Positions 1-9,502 of a stretch of 64,000 nt of DNA are shown here, piece after piece. The DNA lies in assembly GCF_003337315.1 (NCBI RefSeq), contig NZ_QPJV01000004.1, forward strand, positions 1-64,000. The letters run 5' to 3'. The notes beneath the pieces are model-generated. The model had not been told where the DNA came from and made no database searches. It saw only the letters and a list, made by a program, of their open reading frames with translations. Each line of letters opens with the position of its first letter. The first letter of the stretch is position 1. The DNA is from Vagococcus fluvialis. GTDB taxonomy: Bacteria; Bacillota; Bacilli; Lactobacillales; Vagococcaceae. Both the position numbers and the translations under genes were made by a program.

Positions 1-106
1 ATGGCAAGAAGGATACACCTGTTCCCATGCCGAACACAGAAGTTAAGCTTCTTAGCGCCGATGGTAGTGAAGGGTTTCCCTTTGTGAGAGTAGGACGTTG
101 CCATGC
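1..106 (+). rRNA. rrf: 5S ribosomal RNA, 5' end cut by window
   Basis: The bases match the Firmicute 5S core, including the conserved CCGAACACAGAAGTTAAGC stretch and the closing GAGAGTAGGACGTTGCCA. The first ten or so bases lie left of the window. It is followed after 12 bp by tRNA-Asn, the usual end of a 16S-23S-5S operon, so the window starts at the 3' end of an rRNA operon. Confidence 0.96.
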
Positions 107-118
107 TTATAATAATTA

Positions 119-192
119 TCCGGCATAGCTCAGTTGGTAGTAGCGCATGACTGTTAATCATGATGTCGTAGGTTCGAGTCCTACTGCCGGAG
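119..192 (+). tRNA. tRNA-Asn (GTT)
   Basis: This is a full cloverleaf. The acceptor arms TCCGGCA (119-125) and TGCCGGA (185-191) pair, with G192 as discriminator. The anticodon loop CTGTTAA is at 151-157 with anticodon GTT at 153-155, and the T-loop contains GGTTCGAGTCC. No CCA is encoded. It sits directly after the 5S gene and is probably cotranscribed with it. Confidence 0.96.
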
Positions 193-197
193 TACTT

Positions 198-226
198 AAG
201 CAAATCGTATTGATTTGCTTTTTTTG
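198..226 (+). terminator. Intrinsic terminator of the rRNA/tRNA operon
   Basis: A 9-bp stem (198-206 with 212-220) has a five-base loop and runs into a T tract. It is placed right after tRNA-Asn. Confidence 0.9.
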
Positions 227-240
227 TTGCATAAAATAAT

Positions 241-284
241 AAAAAGAGAAACACTAAACTTTCATTTTAGTGTTTCTCTTTTTT
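241..284. terminator. Bidirectional terminator, mainly for gloA
   Basis: A long stem pairs AAAAGAGAAACACTAAA (242-258) with its complement at about 265-282. It has an A-run on one side and a T-run on the other, so it can work on both strands. It abuts the gloA stop codon on the minus strand and backs up the rRNA terminator. Confidence 0.85.
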
Positions 285-657
285 ATTTTTCTCTAATAAC
301 TTCTATTTTATAACCATCTGGATCGATAATAAAATAATATGAAGGTGGAACACCAGGTAAATTCTTTAAATCAGTTACATTAAAATTTAAATCCGAATGT
401 TTTTTGTGTAAACCTTCTAAATCAGATGTTGAGATTGCAATATGTCCGTAACCATTTCCTAAGTCGTATGCTTCTGAATCATAGTTATATGTTAACTCTA
501 ATTCGTAATCATCTCCAGGTAATGTTAAGTAGACTAAAGTGAATTTATTTTCAGGGAAGTCTCTTCTTCTACTTTCTTTGAAATCAAATGCTTTCGTATA
601 AAATTCAACTGAAGCTTCTAAATCTTTTACACGGACACATGTATGAGCCATTTTCAT
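283..657 (-). CDS. gloA: Lactoylglutathione lyase (glyoxalase I)
   Basis: A VOC-fold enzyme that isomerises the hemithioacetal of methylglyoxal and a thiol to the S-lactoyl thioester, a cytoplasmic methylglyoxal detoxification step. From the chosen start the protein is 124 residues, the normal size. The four expected metal ligands are visible as H5, E54, H72 and E119, along with the family signature YELELTYNYD. I chose ATG 657 because AAAGGAGT lies just upstream at about 664-671; the open frame extends to 693 but has no ribosome site there. It is monocistronic and convergent with the rRNA operon. In LAB, which often lack glutathione, the physiological thiol is uncertain. Confidence 0.93.
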   Translation of the reverse strand: MKMAHTCVRVKDLEASVEFYTKAFDFKESRRRDFPENKFTLVYLTLPGDDYELELTYNYDSEAYDLGNGYGHIAISTSDLEGLHKKHSDLNFNVTDLKNLPGVPPSYYFIIDPDGYKIEVIREK

Positions 658-738
658 GTTGGTAACTCCTTTTCTATTTACTAGCCAAATCATATCATTT
701 TATATGAAATACTTCTAGTTTTTTACTTTTATAATTAC

Positions 739-777
739 TTGATTAGTCGTAGTAATAATGCTATTATATTACTACGA
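739..777 (+). promoter_or_regulatory. Promoter and inverted-repeat operator of the padR operon
   Basis: TTGATT (739-744), a 17-bp spacer and TATTAT (762-767) form a good sigma-A promoter. An 11-bp perfect inverted repeat, TCGTAGTAATA (747-757) with its complement at 767-777, spans the spacer and -10. A dyad here would block RNA polymerase, which fits autoregulation by the PadR protein encoded immediately downstream. The repeat and promoter are seen; PadR binding is inferred. Confidence 0.75.
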
Positions 778-805
778 TGGATAAAGTAAAATGGGGAGTG
801 AGATA

Positions 806-1150
806 ATGATAAGTAGTGATATTATTAGAGGTTATAATGACTCTATTATTTTATCGATTTTAATTGACGGAGATTCTTATGGATATGAGATATCTAAAAA
901 GATTAGAAAAATTACTGATGAAAAATATATTATAAAAGAAACAACATTATACTCTGCTTTTACAAGATTATCGAAGAAAGGGTATATTATTGCCTATCCT
1001 GGTGAAGAGACATTTGGAAAAAAAAGAACATACTATAAAATCACATCAGAAGGGTTAGCCTTTTATTTAGAGAAAGAAAAAGAATGGGAAGTTACTAAAG
1101 AAGTTGTTGATAAGTTTTTAGGAGGAAGTAAAAATGAATACAATAAATAA
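806..1150 (+). CDS. PadR-family transcriptional regulator
   Basis: A small winged-helix repressor. The opening MISSDIIRGYNDSIILSIL is the standard PadR N-terminus, with the winged helix over about residues 1-85 and a C-terminal helix used for dimerisation. Start ATG 806 is preferred over ATG 791 because GGGGAGTG lies between them at ribosome-site distance and family members begin at this methionine. Its 3' end overlaps the next gene by 17 bp, so the two are translationally coupled. PadR proteins of this type are commonly paired with HAAS/DUF1700 membrane proteins. An 11-bp dyad in its own promoter suggests autorepression. The inducer is unknown. Confidence 0.88.
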   Translation: MISSDIIRGYNDSIILSILIDGDSYGYEISKKIRKITDEKYIIKETTLYSAFTRLSKKGYIIAYPGEETFGKKRTYYKITSEGLAFYLEKEKEWEVTKEVVDKFLGGSKNEYNK

Positions 1151-2066
1151 TTATGTTGAAACAATATTTATGAATTTACCTGACACACAAGAATTAGCTG
1201 AACTAAAGCAAGATATTTTAGTTAATATGGAAGAGAAATATCAAGAATTATTGTCAGATGGTTTGTCTGATAATGAAGCAATTGGTTTAGTTATTTCTGA
1301 GTTTGGTAATATTGATGAGCTTTTAAATGAATTAGAAATAAAAAAACAAGAAACTAATAAAGAATTTAAGACAAGTTTGTACAGTCAATTAAGTTTTGAA
1401 GAGATTGACGAATTTATAGCTATGAGAAAGAGTTTAGGAACTGGTGTAGGTTTTGGTGTAATTCTTTGTGGTATTGCTGCTAGTATGATTATATTTGCAG
1501 TTCATTTGGAAGCTGTGATTACTGGAGTTATTTTAAGTATGTTTGTTATTGCTGTAGCAGTGGCTTTATTTATTACAAGTGGTTTAAAGGCTAGTCGATT
1601 TAATTATCTAGAAAAAGGTTTTTTAGCAGAACCACAAAACTTAAACTATATAAAAAATGAAAATAAAGCTTATGAAAAATCATTTGTTTTTTCGTTAATT
1701 ATTGGTATCACTTTAGTTATTTTATCATCAATTCCTGTTTTAATTGGTTCACAACACACAGAAAATATTTTACTTTATGCCTGTGGAACTATTGTAATTG
1801 CTACTGTTGGGTGTTTCTTTTTAATATATGGAGGAACTGTTAAGGGTGGATTTACCTTTTTATTAGAAAATGGTATTGATAGTTCGATTTCAGAGGCTGA
1901 TATTAAAAATAAACTATATTGGAAAAGGTTTAATGAAAATTTTTGGCTAGTGATTGTAGCAGTTTATTTATTAGTTAGTTTTGTTTTTGGTATTTGGAGT
2001 ATTTCATGGATTATATTCCCTGTGGCAGGAGTACTTTCTGGTATTTGGATGAATGATAAGGAATAG
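1134..2066 (+). CDS. HAAS (DUF1700-like) domain membrane protein
   Basis: The N-terminal ~70 residues form a helical HAAS-type domain (LKQDILVNMEEKYQELL, then LSDNEAIGLVISEFGNIDEL), followed by about six hydrophobic segments at roughly 103-125, 127-150, 183-205, 210-233, 268-290 and 288-306. HAAS proteins are typically encoded next to a PadR regulator, as here, and are thought to sense or transmit envelope signals. The precise function is not established. ATG 1134 has AGGAGG upstream inside the padR end. The downstream GtrA gene follows by 8 bp, so padR, this gene and gtrA look like one operon. Confidence 0.8.
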   Translation: MNTINNYVETIFMNLPDTQELAELKQDILVNMEEKYQELLSDGLSDNEAIGLVISEFGNIDELLNELEIKKQETNKEFKTSLYSQLSFEEIDEFIAMRKSLGTGVGFGVILCGIAASMIIFAVHLEAVITGVILSMFVIAVAVALFITSGLKASRFNYLEKGFLAEPQNLNYIKNENKAYEKSFVFSLIIGITLVILSSIPVLIGSQHTENILLYACGTIVIATVGCFFLIYGGTVKGGFTFLLENGIDSSISEADIKNKLYWKRFNENFWLVIVAVYLLVSFVFGIWSISWIIFPVAGVLSGIWMNDKE

Positions 2067-2074
2067 GTAACTTC

Positions 2075-2572
2075 ATGAAAAAATTACTAAAAAATGAAAT
2101 GATTTTATACTTAATTTTCGGTGTTTTAACAACTATTGTTTATTTTGTATCTAGATTTTTAGTTGTTGGCTTAACAGGAAATTCATTAATTGCAGTAATT
2201 GTTGCTCAAATATCTGCTATAGTATTTGCTTTTTTTACTAATAAATATTTTGTTTTTCTAGATAAAGAGAGTAATCCGTTGGTTGTATTAAAACAGTTTT
2301 TTGTTTTTTTAAGTGGCAGACTATTTGTTTTTTTCTTAGACATTAGTATTACTTTTTTAGCAGTTCAACGTTATAGCGATACTTTGATTCGTTTTTTTAA
2401 TCTTGAAAAATTGCCTTATGACCATTTTTTATTTAGCAACACATTAACTCGTAACTTTATTGGTACTCCTAAATTATTAAATGAATTTTTCTGGGCATTA
2501 GTGGTTCAAGTTTTAGCGATTGTTATTAATTATGTTATTTCAAAAAGAAAAGTTTTCAAAAAAAAGGATTGA
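2075..2572 (+). CDS. GtrA-family membrane protein
   Basis: 165 residues with four predicted membrane helices (about 9-30, 37-58, 75-95, 136-157), including ISAIVFAFFTNKYFVF, a GtrA-type motif. GtrA proteins are proposed to move undecaprenyl-phosphate-linked sugars across the membrane for cell-surface polysaccharide or teichoic acid decoration. No glycosyltransferase is adjacent, so the substrate cannot be read from context. It follows the HAAS gene by 8 bp and ends in a strong terminator, making it the last gene of the PadR operon. Confidence 0.82.
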   Translation: MKKLLKNEMILYLIFGVLTTIVYFVSRFLVVGLTGNSLIAVIVAQISAIVFAFFTNKYFVFLDKESNPLVVLKQFFVFLSGRLFVFFLDISITFLAVQRYSDTLIRFFNLEKLPYDHFLFSNTLTRNFIGTPKLLNEFFWALVVQVLAIVINYVISKRKVFKKKD

Positions 2573-2594
2573 GCATAAAAGCTCAATCCTTTTT
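2561..2594. terminator. Bidirectional terminator between convergent genes
   Basis: A 14-bp perfect stem pairs AAAAAGGATTGAGC (2561-2574) with 2581-2594 around a six-base loop. Flanking A and T runs let it serve the GtrA gene on the plus strand and the membrane protein on the minus strand. Confidence 0.92.
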
Positions 2595-3477
2595 AGTTGT
2601 TATAGAATGCTAAAGAGATAGTTAAATCATAATTAATAAAGTCTTTAATGATTTTGATTTCTCCTTCTTTGTTACGATAAACCCGTTTATAAGTACCACC
2701 TAAAATTGTAGGGAAGACTTGAATATTATCGTATTTTTTTAGTAATAAATCAGCTTTGTAACTATCTTCTAAGTCAATAAAACCTAAAAGAACTTCTTCA
2801 TCAGCATCCCCAGCAGCACCAAGAAAAATACCAATTCGGTTGCTATCTGATTCTGGCTCATATAATACTTTGGCATAGGTATTTGGGATAACATTATCAT
2901 ATAACTCAAAAATATTACGTTCTTCATATTCTTCAAAGTTATTAATCAAGTCTTCGTTAGTCACACCTGCATAATACGTCACAAAAAAGTTATTTTCTTT
3001 TAAACGTTGAATGGTTTCAAAAAGAATTTGTTGTTTCTCACCATTGTATAAAAGGTTAATTTTTGTATGAAGGTATTCTTTGTTTCTAATTGAAGACATT
3101 CGATGAATTTCGTTAGAAGAGCCAGAGTGTTCGCTGGTTTTTTTTCTCTCTCGCATAGTTGTTTCTAAATAAGTACTAGTTCGTCTTTTACGTCGTTTTT
3201 TACGCCTTTTTTGGTTATCTAATACTTCGTAGTATTCCTCATCCTCGTCATAGCTAATCCTTTCAGCTGGTTTCACTTTTAATTTAGTGAATTCTTTGTC
3301 AGCATATTGGTATATTTTCTTAAACTCTGTTTGATATAACAGAATAGCAGCTAAAATAAGGGCAATACTAGAAACTATTAAATAAAGGAACCAGAACAGG
3401 CTATTACTATAGGTTAGAAATAAACCTACCAACCAGAAAATAAAGACAAACCCTCCTGCAATCTTTAAATTTCTCAT
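2593..3477 (-). CDS. Uncharacterised two-helix membrane protein with basic linker
   Basis: I do not recognise the family. From ATG 3477 the protein has two adjacent hydrophobic segments (about residues 6-27 and 29-48), a charged linker with a strongly basic, Arg/Lys-rich stretch around residue 92, and a soluble C-terminal domain of about 160 residues. That domain has alternating strands and acidic loops (for example LGAAGDADEEVLLGFIDLE). ATG 3477 is chosen because GGTGG lies upstream and the hydrophobic segment then starts near the N-terminus; the frame opens at 3516 without a ribosome site. The gene stands alone, divergent from dinG and convergent with gtrA. The layout suggests a membrane-anchored cytoplasmic domain; no function is claimed. 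Confidence 0.6.
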   Translation of the reverse strand: MRNLKIAGGFVFIFWLVGLFLTYSNSLFWFLYLIVSSIALILAAILLYQTEFKKIYQYADKEFTKLKVKPAERISYDEDEEYYEVLDNQKRRKKRRKRRTSTYLETTMRERKKTSEHSGSSNEIHRMSSIRNKEYLHTKINLLYNGEKQQILFETIQRLKENNFFVTYYAGVTNEDLINNFEEYEERNIFELYDNVIPNTYAKVLYEPESDSNRIGIFLGAAGDADEEVLLGFIDLEDSYKADLLLKKYDNIQVFPTILGGTYKRVYRNKEGEIKIIKDFINYDLTISLAFYNN

Positions 3478-3653
3478 AATTTTAATAGTCCACCTAATCA
3501 AACTTTTTATATACATCTATTTAACCATAGTTTCTTAGCTAAAACAATCTAGGCAATAAAATATGACTCATAAAATAGCATAGGAAATGGATGAAATAGT
3601 TCTTCAAAATCTGTATAATAAGAAGCAGTGACACAAAAGGAGAGACGGTTAAA

Positions 3654-6413
3654 ATGAAGGATCAAACAATCTATGCAGTTGTTGATATCGAAACAACAGG
3701 AACTAATACAGAAAAGGATAAAATTATCCAATTTGCTTGTGTTTTAGTTCAAAATAGAAAAATTATAAATCATTTTTCAACAGACGTTAACCCTCTTCAA
3801 TCTATTCCTAAAAATATTGAATACTTAACAGGTATAACGAATCAACAAGTTGCTAGTGCCCCTTATTTTGAGGATATAGCACCGATTATAAAAGAGTTGT
3901 TAAACGACTGTGTGTTTGTAGCTCATAATGTTTACTTTGACTTTGCATTTTTAAACAGTGAGCTCACCCGCTCTGGAGAAAAAGCCTTAACAGCTGCTTG
4001 TGTAGATACAGTGGAGTTGGCACAAATTTTGTCTCCTCAAGCAACAGGCTTTAGAGTTACAGATTTAGCAGCTCATTTTGATTTAGCTCACGACAACCCT
4101 CATCAAGCTTTAAGTGATGCTTATGTAACAGCGGAGATCTTTATTGAATTAGTTAAAAAAATTGATGAGATACCATATGTGACATTAGCTAAAATGACAG
4201 AGCTATCTAAATTCTTAGGTGTTAATAATGATTTGATTTTTGAAAAAGCTCTAGCTAAAAAAGATAAAAATCCACTTAATCAATTATTAGATTACGTCAA
4301 AACAATAGATATGATTACATTAAAAATCAAAAATTACCAGTTTAAAGAAATAAATCATCACAGAAAATTAAAGTATCCTTCAGAAGAAACATTAAAGGAA
4401 CAACTTTTAGATAGTGGTTTAACCTATAGAGAAGAACAAAAACAAATGATGGATCGTATCTATGAATTTACAACTAATGATACAAAATCTAAAAATTTAT
4501 TAGTTGAGTCAAGTACTGGGACTGGGAAATCTCTAGGTTACTTATTGCCTATCATCTATTCTAATAAAGGAAAAGTGATTATTTCTACAAGTACAATTAT
4601 GTTACAGGAACAGCTAATGTATCGTAGCATTCCTCAATTAGAAAAAATAGTTAACTCTGATATCAATGCAGTCATATTAAAGAGTAGCAGCCATTTTATT
4701 GATTTAGATAAGTTTTATAAAACTTTGATAGCTGAGCCTAATCATCAAAAACAATATATTATTAATCAAATGGCAGTTCTTAATTGGTTACGTGAAACAG
4801 AAACGGGAGATCTAGATGAGCTGAATTTAAATAAAAAGCACTTATTCTTTGAGCATATCGGTCATCACGGTATTCATACATTGAATAAAAGTAGTTTGTT
4901 TTATGAGGAAGATTTTTTATGTTTTCTAGAAGAGAAAAAAAATCAGGCAGATGTGTTGATTGTTAATCATTCTTTTTTATGTGAGGAGACTTATCGGGAA
5001 ACGAAACTACTTCCTAAAACAAACATCTTAGTAGTGGATGAAGCTCATAAATTGATCCATACTTTAGAAGAAAAAAATCTGACTCAGCTATCATTTAAGT
5101 ATCTTTACAAACTTCTTAGACAAATAAAAGAGATTGAGGATTTAAAAGATTGCTTAACAGAAAAAAATGATGAAACATTACAAAAATCAGTTGAGTTATT
5201 AAGTTTACTTTCAGTAGATGCCAAAGAAGATATTCAGTGGTTAGAAACATTCTTAATGCAATTTGGAAAGCTAACAGAACACAGCCCAGAAAGAAATTTA
5301 AAAGATTTGGGACTTGTTTCGGAGTGGCCAACAGCTATGAAGAAAAACATGAAAGAACTCATGATTATCTTTAGAGAGATGAATCAATTAATTAAGCAAG
5401 CAACTGCTGAGTTATCAATGAGAAAAAACTTAACTACTGATAACGAGTATTTTTTACTCCTTGAATATGCTAATACCTTAACGAGCTTGAAGGAGTTTAC
5501 TACTAGTTTTATTAACTTTTTTAAAGTTGAGGATATAGAATTTACAAGATTAATTTCTTTAGAAAGACAACATTTGTGTCTAAAAGAAATTAATTTCAAA
5601 CAAGTTTCTATTCAAGAAACAAGTTGGTATCAAAACTTTGAAAAGATAATCTTTACGAGTGGTACCTTACAATTAAATATTGATTCTGATTACTTTGAAG
5701 AGCAACTTGATTTACCAACACCTGAAAAATTTATTTTAAGAGAAAAGTATAGCTACCAAGATAATGCAGAGTTGTTAGTCATTAAAGATTATGAGAATCA
5801 AGATTTTGGTAATGAAAAAAATTATGTTAATTTTATTACCAAGTCAATTGTTGAGATGTATCAAGTTAAACAAAGTTCAATGTTAGTCTTATTTACTTCC
5901 CACCGAATTTTACAAAAGGTTTATAAAGAGCTAGTCCATAAAATTAGGTTTGAAGAAACTGAAATTTTTGTTCAAGGTATTACTGGAACAAAAGAGAAAA
6001 TTATTAAACGATTTATTAAGAATAACGGTGGCATTATTTTAGGAGCTAATAGTTTCTGGGAAGGGGTAGATATGAATCTACCTAAGCTAGATTTAATTAT
6101 GATGACTAAACTTCCCTTTGATCCACCAAATAGACCACTAATTGAAGCTAAGTATCGTTTTCTTGAGCAAGAAGGAAAAAATCCGTTTTATGATGAAGCT
6201 ATTCCTCAAGCGGGAAACCGATTAAGACAAGGAATTGGTCGTCTAATTCGTAGTGAAGAGGATAAGGGAATCATTGCGGTACTTGATTACCGATTGCTAG
6301 GCTCTAGTTATAGTAAAGAGCTACTGAATTATTTGCCAAAAGATTTAACAGTCAAAAATTGTTACTTAAATGAAGCTTTAACTGAAATTAATACTTTTTT
6401 TACTGAAAAATAA
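3654..6413 (+). CDS. dinG: DinG-family helicase with N-terminal 3'-5' exonuclease domain
   Basis: 919 residues combining a DEDD exonuclease (about 1-165: VVDIETTG with D11 and E13, then VAHNVYFDFAFL and HQALSDAYVTAEI) with a superfamily-2 XPD/DinG helicase. Helicase motifs are Walker A SSTGTGKS near residue 287, TSTIMLQEQ, VVDEAHKL near 460, and motif VI QGIGRLIRS near 860. In Firmicutes this fusion replaces the shorter enterobacterial DinG. The Bacillus/Staphylococcus homologue is reported to be exonucleolytic, and helicase activity may be absent. The four cysteines of the proteobacterial Fe-S cluster are not evident. The start has AAAGGAGAG upstream and TATAAT at 3614-3619. It heads dinG-tseB-aspB-asnS. 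Confidence 0.93.
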   Translation: MKDQTIYAVVDIETTGTNTEKDKIIQFACVLVQNRKIINHFSTDVNPLQSIPKNIEYLTGITNQQVASAPYFEDIAPIIKELLNDCVFVAHNVYFDFAFLNSELTRSGEKALTAACVDTVELAQILSPQATGFRVTDLAAHFDLAHDNPHQALSDAYVTAEIFIELVKKIDEIPYVTLAKMTELSKFLGVNNDLIFEKALAKKDKNPLNQLLDYVKTIDMITLKIKNYQFKEINHHRKLKYPSEETLKEQLLDSGLTYREEQKQMMDRIYEFTTNDTKSKNLLVESSTGTGKSLGYLLPIIYSNKGKVIISTSTIMLQEQLMYRSIPQLEKIVNSDINAVILKSSSHFIDLDKFYKTLIAEPNHQKQYIINQMAVLNWLRETETGDLDELNLNKKHLFFEHIGHHGIHTLNKSSLFYEEDFLCFLEEKKNQADVLIVNHSFLCEETYRETKLLPKTNILVVDEAHKLIHTLEEKNLTQLSFKYLYKLLRQIKEIEDLKDCLTEKNDETLQKSVELLSLLSVDAKEDIQWLETFLMQFGKLTEHSPERNLKDLGLVSEWPTAMKKNMKELMIIFREMNQLIKQATAELSMRKNLTTDNEYFLLLEYANTLTSLKEFTTSFINFFKVEDIEFTRLISLERQHLCLKEINFKQVSIQETSWYQNFEKIIFTSGTLQLNIDSDYFEEQLDLPTPEKFILREKYSYQDNAELLVIKDYENQDFGNEKNYVNFITKSIVEMYQVKQSSMLVLFTSHRILQKVYKELVHKIRFEETEIFVQGITGTKEKIIKRFIKNNGGIILGANSFWEGVDMNLPKLDLIMMTKLPFDPPNRPLIEAKYRFLEQEGKNPFYDEAIPQAGNRLRQGIGRLIRSEEDKGIIAVLDYRLLGSSYSKELLNYLPKDLTVKNCYLNEALTEINTFFTEK

Positions 6414-6458
6414 CTGAAAAATTGATATAATAGGAAAAATGAAATGGGGGACGATAGT

Positions 6459-6938
6459 GTGAATCGCAAAAGTAATCGTCAGCTTAAAATTATAGGATTA
6501 GTCTTAATTTTAACAGTACTTTTAATTAGCATAGTGTTATTCCAATCTGCTTCTCCAATGAGAAAAGCAAAAAAACAAGGGATTAAAATTTCTAGGGAAA
6601 TTGCTAATATTGAAACAGTGGATGATTTTTATTGGTTTACTCGTGAAAAAACATATTTTACAGTTGTTGGAAAAGATGCAAGTGATACTGAAAAAATAGT
6701 TTTTATTCCTCAAGATGGAACAGAAGCTGTCGTGATGAATGCTGATAAAGGAATTGAGAGCAGTGAAGCTGTTCAAAAGGTATTGGATTTAAAGGAAACA
6801 AAGAAAATAAAAAAAGTCTCATTAGGTCTTTATGATAACAAGCCTGTTTGGGAAGTAGTAGCTGATAGTATAGATCAGGGAATTAAGTACTACTTAATTG
6901 ATTTTAATCAGGGAGAGATTGTCAATACGATTAGTTAA
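6459..6938 (+). CDS. tseB: TseB/YpmB-like cell-wall elongation regulator (DUF5590)
   Basis: 159 residues: a short basic cytoplasmic N-terminus, one membrane helix (IIGLVLILTVLLISIVLF, about residues 11-28), then an extracytoplasmic domain with repeated beta strands (WFTREKTYFTVVGKD, KPVWEVVADS). Position between dinG and aspB is exactly that of Bacillus ypmB, whose product, renamed TseB, modulates PBP2A in wall elongation. I choose GTG 6459 because GGGGGA at 6446-6451 gives a 7-base spacing; the frame also opens at ATG 6444, which overlaps the ribosome site. Family assignment is from synteny and topology; the role in this organism is inference. Confidence 0.82.
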   Translation: MNRKSNRQLKIIGLVLILTVLLISIVLFQSASPMRKAKKQGIKISREIANIETVDDFYWFTREKTYFTVVGKDASDTEKIVFIPQDGTEAVVMNADKGIESSEAVQKVLDLKETKKIKKVSLGLYDNKPVWEVVADSIDQGIKYYLIDFNQGEIVNTIS

Positions 6939-6955
6939 GTAAAAGGAGGAGTCTT

Positions 6956-8146
6956 ATGAAGTTATCTAACAGAGTATTAGGGCTAGCACCATCAGCAACA
7001 CTTGCTGCAGATGCAAAGGCAAAAAATTTAAAAGCACAAGGCGTTGATGTTTTAAGTTTAACATTAGGTGAACCAGACTTTGCAACACCTAAAAATATTC
7101 AAGATGCTGCTATTGTCTCAATTAAAAATGGAAGTGCAAGCTTTTACACACCAGTAGCAGGGATTCCAAAGTTAATTCAAAGTATTATTGAAAGAACTAA
7201 AGAGGATTATGGTTTAACTTATCAAACAAATGAAGTAATGGTTGGTACAGGGGCTAAATTTATTTTATTTACTCTATTTCAATCTATTTTAAATTTAGAT
7301 GATGAAGTCATTATTCCTGTTCCTTATTGGGTAAGCTATGCGTCTCAGGTAGAATTAGCTGAGGGAAAACCAGTTTTTGCAATGGGACATGAAGATAATG
7401 GTTTTAAAATAACTGTTGAAGATTTAGAAAATGTAAGAACAGATAAAACAAAAGCTTTCATATTAAATTCACCATGTAATCCAACAGGTGCTATTTATAC
7501 AGCTGATGAGTTAGAAAAAATAGGAAATTGGGCAGTTAAACATAATATTTTGATTGTTGCCGATGATATTTACGGTAAACTAGTTTATAATGGGAATGTC
7601 TTTACGCCAATTGCTACTTTGTCTGAAGCTATTATGAAGCAAACATTAATTATTAATGGTGTTTCAAAAAGTTATGCCATGACTGGTTGGCGAATTGGAT
7701 ATGCAATGGGAGATAAAGAAATTATTTCTCAAATGACTAAGATTGCTTCTCAAGCAACAAGTAATCCCTCTACTGTTAGTCAATATGCAGCAGTAGAAGC
7801 TTTGTCAGGACCACAAGAACAAGTAGCTGTGATGCGTGATGTTTTTGAAGAACGTCTAAATCACTTTTATAATCGAGTGAGTCAACTTCCAGGATTTAAA
7901 TTAGAGAAGCCGCAAGGAGCTTTTTATTTATATCCCGATGTTAGTGAGTGTTTAACACTTTGTGGTTATGATAATGTGACTAATTGGGTGAATGACTTAT
8001 TAGAAGAAGCCCACGTTGCAGTTGTAACTGGTGAAGGGTTTGGAACGGATAAACATATCCGTCTAAGCTATGCCACTGATATGGAAACATTAGACAAAGC
8101 TGTTGATCAGATTGCAATGTTTATCGAGAAAAAATCAAAAAAATAA
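6956..8146 (+). CDS. aspB: Aspartate aminotransferase, class I/II PLP enzyme
   Basis: 396 residues of the fold-type I aminotransferase family, subgroup I-gamma, transferring the amino group between aspartate and 2-oxoglutarate. Visible are the substrate motif [27 protein letters not shown] and the PLP lysine in [14 protein letters not shown] (K238). A strong AAAGGAGGAG precedes ATG 6956. It lies 17 bp after tseB, and asnS begins 22 bp downstream. The pairing with asparaginyl-tRNA synthetase is conserved in Firmicutes and links aspartate/asparagine metabolism. Confidence 0.93.
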   Translation: MKLSNRVLGLAPSATLAADAKAKNLKAQGVDVLSLTLGEPDFATPKNIQDAAIVSIKNGSASFYTPVAGIPKLIQSIIERTKEDYGLTYQTNEVMVGTGAKFILFTLFQSILNLDDEVIIPVPYWVSYASQVELAEGKPVFAMGHEDNGFKITVEDLENVRTDKTKAFILNSPCNPTGAIYTADELEKIGNWAVKHNILIVADDIYGKLVYNGNVFTPIATLSEAIMKQTLIINGVSKSYAMTGWRIGYAMGDKEIISQMTKIASQATSNPSTVSQYAAVEALSGPQEQVAVMRDVFEERLNHFYNRVSQLPGFKLEKPQGAFYLYPDVSECLTLCGYDNVTNWVNDLLEEAHVAVVTGEGFGTDKHIRLSYATDMETLDKAVDQIAMFIEKKSKK

Positions 8147-8168
8147 ATTGTATGGATGGAGAGTTGGA

Positions 8169-9467
8169 ATGAAAACAATTCAGATTATTGATTCAAAGAA
8201 TCATGTAGGCGAAACAGTAAAAATCGGTGCTTGGATTGCTAATAAGCGTTCAAGTGGAAAGATTGCTTTCTTAAATTTAAGAGATGGCTCAGCCTTCTTC
8301 CAAGGTGTTGTTGTTAAGACAGAAGTTGGAGAAGAGTTATTTGATTTAGCTAAAGGATTAAATCAAGAAACTTCAGTTATTGTAACTGGTGAAATTAGAG
8401 AAGATACTCGTTCTAAATTCGGGTATGAAATCGGAATTACTGGTATTGAAGTAGTTGGAGAAAGTCACGATTATCCAATTACACCAAAAGAACACGGAAC
8501 AGACTTTTTGATGGATCATCGTCATTTATGGTTACGTTCTTCAAAACAACATGCAGTTATGCAAGTCCGTAATGAATTAATTCGTGCGACTTACGAATTC
8601 TTTAACGAACGTAACTTTATTAAAATTGATCCACCTATTTTAACAAGTAGTGCACCAGAAGGAACAACAGAGTTATTTGAAACAGATTACTTTGGTGAAC
8701 CTGCTTATCTTTCTCAAACAGGACAATTATACTTAGAAGCTGCAGCTATGGCTTTTGGTAAAGTGTTCTCATTTGGCCCTACTTTTAGAGCCGAAAAATC
8801 TAAAACACGTCGTCACTTAACTGAATTTTGGATGATGGAACCTGAGATGGCTTTTGTGACTCAAGAAGAAAGTTTAGAAATCCAAGAGCAATATGTTGCT
8901 TTTATGATTGAAAAAGTTTTAGAAAACTGTGACTATGCTTTAGACGTTTTAGGACGCGATAAAGAGTTACTTAAAAAATACACAACATTACCTTATCCAC
9001 GTATTTCTTATGATGAGGCTGTTGAATTATTACAAAAAAATGGTTTTGAAGATATTACTTGGGGAGATGACTTTGGTTCTCCACATGAAACATTTATCGC
9101 AAATCACTATGAAAAACCAGTATTCATCTTAAACTATCCAAAATCAATGAGCCCATTCTACATGAAACCACATCCAACTAGAGATGATGTTGTTATTCGT
9201 GCTGATATGATTGCCCCTGAAGGATATGGAGAAATCATTGGTGGTAGTGAACGTGCTATTGGTTTTGAGTACTTATTAGAACAAATCGAAAAAGATGGTT
9301 TAGACCGTAAAGATTATGAATGGTACTTAGATTTACAAAAATATGGTCCTGTTCCTCACTCAGGTTTTGGTTTAGGTTTAGAAAGAACTGTTACTTGGGT
9401 ATGTGGTATTGAGCATGTACGTGAAGCAAGTCCGTTCCCACGTTTATTACACCGTATTTATCCATAA
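8169..9467 (+). CDS. asnS: Asparaginyl-tRNA synthetase
   Basis: Class II synthetase charging tRNA-Asn. It begins with an OB-fold anticodon-binding domain (about 1-100: [24 protein letters not shown] is split over the first strands). The catalytic core carries motif 2 ([20 protein letters not shown]) and motif 3 ([12 protein letters not shown]). Length is 432 residues from ATG 8169, typical of AsnRS. That start has GGATGGAGAG upstream and agrees with the family N-terminus MKTIQI; the frame is open from 8103 inside aspB but that extension is not conserved. A terminator follows. Confidence 0.95.
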   Translation: MKTIQIIDSKNHVGETVKIGAWIANKRSSGKIAFLNLRDGSAFFQGVVVKTEVGEELFDLAKGLNQETSVIVTGEIREDTRSKFGYEIGITGIEVVGESHDYPITPKEHGTDFLMDHRHLWLRSSKQHAVMQVRNELIRATYEFFNERNFIKIDPPILTSSAPEGTTELFETDYFGEPAYLSQTGQLYLEAAAMAFGKVFSFGPTFRAEKSKTRRHLTEFWMMEPEMAFVTQEESLEIQEQYVAFMIEKVLENCDYALDVLGRDKELLKKYTTLPYPRISYDEAVELLQKNGFEDITWGDDFGSPHETFIANHYEKPVFILNYPKSMSPFYMKPHPTRDDVVIRADMIAPEGYGEIIGGSERAIGFEYLLEQIEKDGLDRKDYEWYLDLQKYGPVPHSGFGLGLERTVTWVCGIEHVREASPFPRLLHRIYP

Positions 9468-9502
9468 ATAAAATTAACTATATTTATAATGAACCAACTA
9501 AT

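Noticed and set aside
3549-3731. Minus-strand open frame of 60 codons between the membrane gene and dinG
   Set aside because: It overlaps the dinG promoter and start, has no ribosome site and its sequence is low-complexity; treated as chance.
8103-8168. Longer asnS start overlapping aspB
   Set aside because: The 22 extra residues are not AsnRS-like and no ribosome site precedes 8103.
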